DNA from: Planctomycetota bacterium
GTDB lineage: Bacteria; Planctomycetota; UBA1135; GCA-002686595
NCBI GenBank assembly: GCA_002862085.1
Contig: PKCK01000047.1
Span: forward strand, 62,001-126,000
Direction: 5' to 3'
DNA: 64,000 nucleotides
The notes below the pieces were generated by a model. The model made no database searches. It saw nothing but the letters and a program-made list of their open reading frames with translations, and was not told the origin of the DNA. A program made the translations under genes and the position numbers. Below are positions 57,517-64,000 of the stretch, in pieces (the stretch's first letter is position 1; every line of letters starts with the position of its first letter).

Positions 57517-59223
57517 ATGAGCAACACCCACGAACTTGGCGAGAAGCGCTGGCACACCCACTACGACGAGGGCGTGCCCACCTCGATCGACTTCGAAGAG
57601 GTCCCCCTGCACCGATTCGTCGCGCGCGCGGCGGAGAAGTGGGGCGATCGGCCCGCGATCTCGTTCCTCAACTGTTCGTTCACCTACTCGCAGCTGGAGG
57701 ACAAGGTCAACCGTTGCGCGACGGCGCTGCGAAACCTCGGAGTCAAGGAGGGCTCGCGGGTCGCGATCCAGCTGCCCAACCTGCCTCAGACGGTCATCGC
57801 CTTCCACGGTGCCATGCGCGCCGGAGCCGAGGTGGTCATGACCAACCCGCTCTACACGCTGCGAGAGATGGAGCACCAGTGGGCGGACTCTGGCTGTGAC
57901 CTCGCCATCGTGGCGGACTTCATCTTCGAGGAGACGATCCAGCCGAACCGCGCCAGGCTGCGGCCGAAGACCTACGTCGTCGCGCACATCCCCGACTACC
58001 TGCGCTTCCCGCTCAACCTGCTCGCGCCGATCAAGCTCGCGAAGGCGTCGCCGAAGCGCTACGCGAAGGTGATGACGGGCGATGGAGTCCACGAGTTCAA
58101 GAAGCTCGTCGAGGGCACCGCCCCGAACCCGCCGGAGATCTCCGTGGGGATGGACGACATCTGCGTGCTCCAGTACACGGGCGGCACGACGGGTCTCTCC
58201 AAGGGCGCAGTCCTGACCCACCGCAATCTCGTCTGCAACGCCCAGCAGATCCACGCCTGGTTCCCGAAGGTCGAGCCCGGCCGCGAGGTCACGCTCAACT
58301 GCCTGCCGATGTTCCACGTCTTCGGGCTGAGCGTCGCGATGAACTGGTCGATCTGGTCCGGCGCCAAGATGGTCGTCGTCCCCAACCCGCGCGACATCCC
58401 CGCGCTCGTGAAGGCGATCACCAAGCACCGCGTCACGCTGTTCCCCGGGGTGCCCGCGCTCTTCAACGCGATCAACAACTTCCCCGGCGTGGAGAACCTG
58501 GACATGACCAGCGTCAAGTCCTGTTTCTCCGGGTCGGCGCCCATCGCCCGGGACGTGCAGGAGCGCTTCGAGAGCCTCACGAACTCCACGATCATCGAGG
58601 GCTTCGGCATGAGCGAGACCTCGCCGGTGACCCACGTGAACCCGCTCTACGGGATGCGCAAGATCGGCTCGATCGGCATCCCCGTGTCCAACACCGACGC
58701 GAAGATCGTGGACGCCGAGGACGACACGAAGGAGCTCGGCGTCGGCGAGGAGGGCGAACTGCTCGTCCGCGGTCCGCAGGTGATGCAGGGCTACTGGAAC
58801 CGCGAGGAGGAGAGCGCCGAGACGCTCAAGGGCGGGTGGATGCACACGGGCGACCTCGCCTCCATGGACGAGGACGGCTACTACCGCATCTGCGGCCGCA
58901 AGAAGGACATGATCAACTGCTCCGGGCTGAAGGTCTTCCCGGACGAGGTGGACGAGGTCCTCATGGCGCACCCCGCGATCCTGGAGGCGGCCACCATCGG
59001 CGTCCCGGACCCCGAGCGCGGCGAGACGGTGAAGTCCTTCATCGTGCTCAACGAGGGCGCGACCCTGACGGAGGAGGAGGTCGAGAGCTACGCGCGCGAG
59101 CAGCTCGCGGCCTACAAGATCCCGCGCCAGGTGCAGTTCATGGACGAGCTGCCGAAGAGCTCGGTCATGAAGATCCTGCGCCGGGAGCTCCGCGACATGG
59201 AGCAGGGTCAGCGAGGCGGCTGA
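57517..59223 (+). CDS. fadD: Long-chain acyl-CoA synthetase (AMP-binding)
   Basis: LQYTGGTTGLSKGAVLTHRNLVCN, EGFGMSETSPVTHVNPL, GWMHTGDLASMDEDGYYRICGRKKDMINCSGLKVFPDEVDEVL. Confidence 0.92.
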   Translation: MSNTHELGEKRWHTHYDEGVPTSIDFEEVPLHRFVARAAEKWGDRPAISFLNCSFTYSQLEDKVNRCATALRNLGVKEGSRVAIQLPNLPQTVIAFHGAMRAGAEVVMTNPLYTLREMEHQWADSGCDLAIVADFIFEETIQPNRARLRPKTYVVAHIPDYLRFPLNLLAPIKLAKASPKRYAKVMTGDGVHEFKKLVEGTAPNPPEISVGMDDICVLQYTGGTTGLSKGAVLTHRNLVCNAQQIHAWFPKVEPGREVTLNCLPMFHVFGLSVAMNWSIWSGAKMVVVPNPRDIPALVKAITKHRVTLFPGVPALFNAINNFPGVENLDMTSVKSCFSGSAPIARDVQERFESLTNSTIIEGFGMSETSPVTHVNPLYGMRKIGSIGIPVSNTDAKIVDAEDDTKELGVGEEGELLVRGPQVMQGYWNREEESAETLKGGWMHTGDLASMDEDGYYRICGRKKDMINCSGLKVFPDEVDEVLMAHPAILEAATIGVPDPERGETVKSFIVLNEGATLTEEEVESYAREQLAAYKIPRQVQFMDELPKSSVMKILRRELRDMEQGQRGG

Positions 59224-59417
59224 GCCAGCCGAAGAGGAGCCGGAGCCGCGCGGCGTCGTTCCCCGAGTGGGGCGGCGCCGCGCTTCGTTCCGCCCGGCGC
59301 GCTGCCTGCGGCTGCCGGTGGGGAGCCGCCGCGGGGCGAATCCTGTCGCCGCGGCGGCCGCAGGCGAGGCGTCGCGCCGATCGCCGTCCGTCGCTCCGAA
59401 GTCGCCACCGACGACGC

Positions 59418-59444
59418 GACCCGGCGCTCGTGGAGCACCGGGTC
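59418..59444. terminator. Hairpin terminator candidate between convergent genes
   Basis: gacccggcgctc-gtg-gagcaccgggtc: 12-bp stem with one wobble position. Confidence 0.55.
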
Positions 59445-59496
59445 GGCGCGGCCTCGTCGGCCCGGCCGGCCGCTCGCGCGACCGGCTCCATCCGGG

Positions 59497-60306
59497 TCAG
59501 AAGACCCAGCTGAGGCCCGCGGTCAGGTAGAGCCCGCTCTCGAGGAGCTCGCCGTCGAAGGTCGAGGGCTGATCCAGGGGCGGGTTGTTCGGGAACGGGT
59601 CGAGCGTGACCGTGTCCGTGGTCGGATCCAGCGCGTACTCGTAGAAGGCGCCGAAGTCGAAGGTCAGATCCTCGCGGATGAGGTACGACGCGCCAGCGAC
59701 GAAGCCGAGAGTGAAGAACGAGTCGCCCTCGAGGCTGATCTCCTCGGTCGTCGCGGGGATACCCAGGGAGGGGATCGCCGCGTAGCTCGCGGTGCCGTCG
59801 GCGCTGATCTCGGGGACGTATCCGAACTGGACGCCGACGAAGGGCCGCAGGCGGCGATTGTTGTCGATCGGCTCCCACTGGTAGCGGGCGTCCAGGATGA
59901 AGTGGTTCGTCCCGAAGTCGTCGATGTCGAGGTCGGCCGCGAGGGGGCGCGTCGATCGCGGATCGAAGATCCGGTGCTCGAAGATGACTCCGACGAGCCA
60001 GTTGTTCGTCAGGTAGTGGAAGTACTTCAGACCCAGGCCGAAGACCGGGTCGAGGTCCGTCGATGAGCTGCCCACGTCGGAGCCACCGAGGATGGGGTCG
60101 GCCAGCGGGCCGGTGCCGTTCTTGAGATCCACGTCGGCCTGCACGAAGGCCCAGCCAGAAGATGCACCCACGAAGCTTCGCCCGGTCATGTCGTCGGGCC
60201 AGCGCAGGTCCTCCGGCACGTTCAGCATCGAGCAGGAGGCGAGGCCGGGGACGAGGAGGGCGAGGGTGCCGAGGGCGCGTGTGACGCGGCTGGGGGTGCT
60301 GGTCAT
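59497..60306 (-). CDS. Outer-membrane beta-barrel-like protein
   Basis: Signal peptide with lipobox-like LVPGLASCS. Alternating aromatic beta strands (FGLGLKYFHYLTNNWLVGVIFEHRIF, RPFVGVQFGYV) ending GLYLTAGLSWVF with a terminal Phe. Confidence 0.75.
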   Translation of the reverse strand: MTSTPSRVTRALGTLALLVPGLASCSMLNVPEDLRWPDDMTGRSFVGASSGWAFVQADVDLKNGTGPLADPILGGSDVGSSSTDLDPVFGLGLKYFHYLTNNWLVGVIFEHRIFDPRSTRPLAADLDIDDFGTNHFILDARYQWEPIDNNRRLRPFVGVQFGYVPEISADGTASYAAIPSLGIPATTEEISLEGDSFFTLGFVAGASYLIREDLTFDFGAFYEYALDPTTDTVTLDPFPNNPPLDQPSTFDGELLESGLYLTAGLSWVF

Positions 60307-60388
60307 GGGGACCTTCGAGAGGACCTGGCCCGGGGCGGGCCGATGGGGGGAGGATGCCCGTACGCGGCGCGGGGGGGGACGACGCGAA

Positions 60389-60418
60389 CGAGCCGCGGAC
60401 CCTGCGGCCCGCGGCTCG
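60389..60418. terminator. Hairpin terminator candidate downstream of fadE
   Basis: cgagccgcgg-(10 nt)-ccgcggctcg: perfect 10-bp stem; no T tract seen. Confidence 0.4.
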
Positions 60419-60507
60419 TGATTGTGGCAAGTCTCCTGTGAGAGCGCGACCGACCGTCAGCCGCCTTCGGGGTTCCCCTCAGGAGGGCTCACGGGGAACG
60501 GATCCCG

Positions 60508-63030
60508 TCAGGCGGCGCTGCTCTTGCCCTGAGAGGGCGCACCATCGGCGTCCGCGTCGACCCCGGGCCCCATGGGCACCGTGGGATCGAGGCCGCGGCG
60601 CGCGTACTCCTCGAGGGTGAAGGAGTCGACCGCGACGACGGCCGCGCGGGCGGCTTCGGCCCGGTCGAGGAGGTCGGCTTCGGCCGTGGAGAGGATCCCG
60701 AGCTTCAGTGCGTCGGCCCTGAGAAGCGCCGGAGCCTTCTTCGTCAGCTTCTTCGTCTTGACCGCCTCGCGGATCCGGCGATGGATCGCGGCGGCCTCGG
60801 TGCACACCACGAGCGCGTGCTCCAGCTCGCCCACGGCCTCGTCCAGGGCGGTCGGGACGTGCATGCCCGAGGTCATGCGCTCGCGCTGCTCGCCCGGCAC
60901 CTGCATGGCCTTCGCGACCTTCTGCATGACCCGGTCCTGCGGGCCTCCCGAGAGGGCGTTGAGTCGGGACCAGAAGGCCACCGGGCCGCGGAAGAACCAG
61001 CCCACGAGCGGAACGTCGAAGTTGCGGAAGATCCCGTCGAAGGCGGTCTGGATCTCGGCCAGGCAGGTCTCCATGGCCCAGTGAAGGTAGGGGAGATCCT
61101 CCTTGCGGCGGCCCTCGGCCTCGAAGCGCCGCAGCACGGCGTTCCCGAGGTACATCCAGGAGAAGACGTCCGCGAAGCGGCCGGTGAGGGCCTCCTTGCG
61201 CTTGAGATCGCCGCCGAGCATGGCCATGGCCATGTCGGCCATCGTGGCGAAGGAGGCGGAGGCCCAGGAGAGCTTGCGGTAGTACGGCGCCGCCGGGCCC
61301 GAGACAGGGGTGGTCCCCAGGGCGCCGCGCGTCAGCGAGAGGACGACGCTGCGCGAGGCATTGCGTACGACGTGCCCGATGTGTCCGAAGAACGCCGCGT
61401 CGAAGCGCGGGACGTCGCCGGCCTCGACGGCCTGGACCTCCTCCCACGCGTAGGGGTGGCAGCGGATGGCGCCCTGGCCGAACACGATCAGCGTTCGCGT
61501 CAGGATGTTCGCGCCCTCGACCGTGATGCTGATGGGCATGGCCATGTAGGCGTGGGCGATGGGGTTGCGCGGCCCCATGGAGATGGCCTTGCCGCCCAGC
61601 ACGTCCATCGTGTCGGTCACGCACTGGCGCGCGAGCTCGGTGAAGCTGTACTTCGCCATGGCGGTCACGACCGCCGGCTTCGCGCCGCCGTCGAGTCCAC
61701 CGCAGGTGACGCGGCGAGCCGCCTCGAGGATGTAGGCCTTGCCGCCCACGCGGGCCATGGCCTCTTCGATGCCCTCGAACTTGCCGATCTCGATGCCGAA
61801 CTGCTTTCGAACCGCTGCGTAGGCGCCGGAGAGACGCGCGGCCATCTTCGCGCCCGCGGTGGCGGACGCAGGGAGCGAGATCCCGCGGCCGGCTGCGAGG
61901 CACTCCATGAGCATCTTCCAACCCTGGCCGACTCCGCCGCGTCCGCCGATGACCACCTCGTCGAGCTTGACCTCGACGTCGTGGCCCTCGGTCGGGCAGT
62001 TGTAGAACGGCACGCCCAGGGGGTCGTGCCGCTTGCCGAGCACGACGCCGTCGGTGCTGGAGGGGATCAGCGCGCAGGTGATGCCGACGTCCTCGCCCTT
62101 GCCGAGCACGTTCCGCGGGTCGCGCAGTTTGAAGGCGAGGCCGAGGACCGTGGAGACGGCGGCCAGCGTGATGTAGCGCTTGTTCCAGTTGAGGCGCACC
62201 CAGATCTCGCCGTCACGCTCGAAGACCTCGCCGCTCGCGGTCATCGCACCGGCGTCGGAGCCCGCGTTCGGCTCGGTCAGCGCGAAGCACGGCATGTCCG
62301 TGCCGTCGGCGAGGCGCGGGAGGTAGTGAGCTTTCTGCTCGTCGGTGCCGTAGTGGGTGAGGAGCTCGGCGGGGCCCAGGGAGTTGGGCACCATCACCGT
62401 GATCGCGAGCGGCCCGGAGCGCGAGGAGAGCTTGGCGACGACCGCGCTGTTCATGGACGCGGAGAACCCCTTGCCCCCGTACTCCTTCGGGATGATGAGC
62501 CCGAAGAACCCCTCGTCCTTCAGGTACTGCCACACGTGCTCCGGCAGGTCGCGCTCCTGGAAGACCTTCCAGTCGTCGGTCATCCGGCAGACCTCCTCGC
62601 AGGGCCCGTCCAGGAAGGCCTGCTCCTCGGGGGTGAGGTCGGGGTACGGCTCGCTGACCAGCCGCTCCCAGTCCGGCTTGCCGCTGAAGAGCTCGCCGTC
62701 GATCCAGACCGTGCCCGCCGTGAGCGCCGTGCGTTCGGTCTCGGAGATGACCGGCAGGAACTTCAGGGCCTTCATGATCCTCATGACCGGGCCCGAGACG
62801 AGCGTCACGCGGAGCGCGGGCACGTTGAACACGGTCATGACCACGAGGTACCCCGCGAGCCAGCTCCACCCGAGGGTGCCCACCACGAGCACGGCCCCGG
62901 CCACGGTCCAGGCCGCGATGGGCGCCGCGGTGAAGCCGAGCGCCAGCGCCAGCGCGATGACGCCGAGGAGCAGCCACGGCCAGGGCATGGCGAGGAGGAA
63001 GCCGGAGAGCGCGGCGAAGGGGAGTGTCAT
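60508..63030 (-). CDS. fadE: FadE-type acyl-CoA dehydrogenase
   Basis: N-terminal membrane helices, then MPCFALTEPNAGSDAGAM, EYGGKGFSASMNSAVVAKLSSRSG, CVTDTMDVLGGKAISMGPRNPIAHAYMAMPISITVEGANILTRTLIVFGQGAIRCHP, as in bacterial FadE. Confidence 0.93.
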   Translation of the reverse strand: MTLPFAALSGFLLAMPWPWLLLGVIALALALGFTAAPIAAWTVAGAVLVVGTLGWSWLAGYLVVMTVFNVPALRVTLVSGPVMRIMKALKFLPVISETERTALTAGTVWIDGELFSGKPDWERLVSEPYPDLTPEEQAFLDGPCEEVCRMTDDWKVFQERDLPEHVWQYLKDEGFFGLIIPKEYGGKGFSASMNSAVVAKLSSRSGPLAITVMVPNSLGPAELLTHYGTDEQKAHYLPRLADGTDMPCFALTEPNAGSDAGAMTASGEVFERDGEIWVRLNWNKRYITLAAVSTVLGLAFKLRDPRNVLGKGEDVGITCALIPSSTDGVVLGKRHDPLGVPFYNCPTEGHDVEVKLDEVVIGGRGGVGQGWKMLMECLAAGRGISLPASATAGAKMAARLSGAYAAVRKQFGIEIGKFEGIEEAMARVGGKAYILEAARRVTCGGLDGGAKPAVVTAMAKYSFTELARQCVTDTMDVLGGKAISMGPRNPIAHAYMAMPISITVEGANILTRTLIVFGQGAIRCHPYAWEEVQAVEAGDVPRFDAAFFGHIGHVVRNASRSVVLSLTRGALGTTPVSGPAAPYYRKLSWASASFATMADMAMAMLGGDLKRKEALTGRFADVFSWMYLGNAVLRRFEAEGRRKEDLPYLHWAMETCLAEIQTAFDGIFRNFDVPLVGWFFRGPVAFWSRLNALSGGPQDRVMQKVAKAMQVPGEQRERMTSGMHVPTALDEAVGELEHALVVCTEAAAIHRRIREAVKTKKLTKKAPALLRADALKLGILSTAEADLLDRAEAARAAVVAVDSFTLEEYARRGLDPTVPMGPGVDADADGAPSQGKSSAA

Positions 63031-63097
63031 GGCGTCGATGGGTACGGGAAGGATGGGTCTTGTCTTCTCGGGCGTGGCCGCGCGTGCAGCGAGCGCG

Positions 63098-63706
63098 TCA
63101 GGAAGCGCCGTCGCCGGAGCGGGGCGCGAAGGTCGCGGCGCAGGCGAAGTGGATCGCTTCTTCGATCAGGGTCTTTCGATCGAGGCTCGCGTCGACCCGC
63201 TGGGCGATCAGGAGGGCGACGAGTCCGTGGAGGGCGGTCATCACGATCGTCGCGCGGCGCAGGCCCTCCGCGGCCGGGACCGAGGCCAGCTCCGCGAAGG
63301 CCTCGAGGCTGCGGCGGGCGCGGCGGTAGGCCTCTGCGGGGTACCGCTCCATGCGCTCCGGCCGCAGGAGGAACATGATCTCGTAGTACGCGGGCCGTTC
63401 GAGTCCGAAGTCGACGAAGGCGCGCGCGCCGCGCTGGAGCCGTTCGAGGCCGGTGCCCTCCGCCGCCACGGCTTCCTCGAGGCGTCCGTTGAGCTCCTCG
63501 AACCCCTCGTCGATCAGAGCGTGGACGAGGGCGTCCTTGCTCTTGAAGTAGAGGTAGATGCTGGTGGCGGTGCAGCCGACCGCCGAGGCGATCTTCCGGG
63601 TCGAGAGGGCCGGATAGCCCTGCTCCACGAGCGTCCTGCGCGCTTCATCGAGGATGGCGCGCTTCAGATCGGCTCCTGTGCCGCGCTGCTGGCTCGTGTC
63701 GGTCAT
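63098..63706 (-). CDS. TetR-family transcriptional regulator
   Basis: N-terminal HTH AILDEARRTLVEQGYPALSTRKIASAVGCTATSIYLYFKSKDALVHALIDEGFEEL; co-oriented upstream of fadE. Confidence 0.92.
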   Translation of the reverse strand: MTDTSQQRGTGADLKRAILDEARRTLVEQGYPALSTRKIASAVGCTATSIYLYFKSKDALVHALIDEGFEELNGRLEEAVAAEGTGLERLQRGARAFVDFGLERPAYYEIMFLLRPERMERYPAEAYRRARRSLEAFAELASVPAAEGLRRATIVMTALHGLVALLIAQRVDASLDRKTLIEEAIHFACAATFAPRSGDGAS

Positions 63707-63884
63707 GGGCGGCGGGCCTCCCCCTGAGGCGATCGCGCGCGGGGAGCCCCGGTCGGACGGCTCCCCGTCGCTATCGACCGCTGGCGGGGTCCGGCACCAA
63801 TCGAGCCTCCGGATTCGCGCCGCGAACGGTCGATCCCGAGGGTCGGCGGGCCTTTCGGCGCGCTTCTCCGCACGAAGCGGGTAG

Positions 63885-63899
63885 GTTGACACTGTAAAC
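63885..63899. promoter_or_regulatory. Candidate TetR operator
   Basis: gttgaca-c-tgtaaac: inverted repeat with 6 of 7 arm positions complementary, about 180 bp upstream of the TetR start codon. Confidence 0.5.
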
Positions 63900-63951
63900 T
63901 GGTGACGGGGAAACCGAAGTCTTTTGCGTCAACAGGCCGCGAAAGCCCTTC

Positions 63952-63977
63952 GCGACCGGGGCGTACGCCCCGGTCGC
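63952..63977. terminator. Perfect 26-bp palindrome, terminator candidate
   Basis: gcgaccggggcgtacgccccggtcgc is fully self-complementary; it lies near the window edge, so the gene it serves is not visible. Confidence 0.45.
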
Positions 63978-64000
63978 CAGTCCCTTTCCGAGACACCGAG

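Noticed and set aside
59497-60306. Beta-barrel gene as a FadL-type fatty-acid importer in the fad block
   Set aside because: At 269 aa it is too short for FadL and lacks recognisable FadL motifs; placement alone is not enough.
1-64000. CRISPR arrays, prophage, transposases, toxin-antitoxin or defence islands
   Set aside because: No regularly spaced repeats, integrase or transposase motifs, or defence-type domains were seen in the frames provided.

Overview
This is a 64 kb, very GC-rich bacterial chromosomal window. Gene content and protein architecture suggest Planctomycetota; that is inference, since there is no rRNA to confirm it. I support about 37 protein-coding loci, one tRNA-Arg(CCU), and several hairpin terminators. 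I see no CRISPR array, prophage or IS element. Recognisable blocks are: an operon of membrane-anchored GH13 amylase, malQ and alpha-glucan phosphorylase; a multiheme cytochrome c coupled to a CRTAC1/UnbV protein; a four-gene overlapping catabolic-type operon (enolase superfamily, flavin oxidoreductase, Nramp-like transporter, DUF993 aldolase-like); and a fatty-acid block (acyltransferase, FadD, FadE, TetR). The most interesting signals are: (1) a ~130-aa C-terminal module, with two conserved Cys, an N-S-[TA]-G motif and a W-Y-R-D motif, shared by four otherwise unrelated secreted proteins (beta-helix, two reprolysin-like metalloproteases, a subtilase), plus a decayed fifth copy next to the subtilase; (2) an Nramp-fold transporter lacking both metal-binding motifs inside the enzyme operon; (3) a K+-channel gene with an in-frame amber codon just before the pore and an altered selectivity filter (TVGSGD); (4) a predicted diheme-b transmembrane domain fused to a pentaheme c and TPR region.
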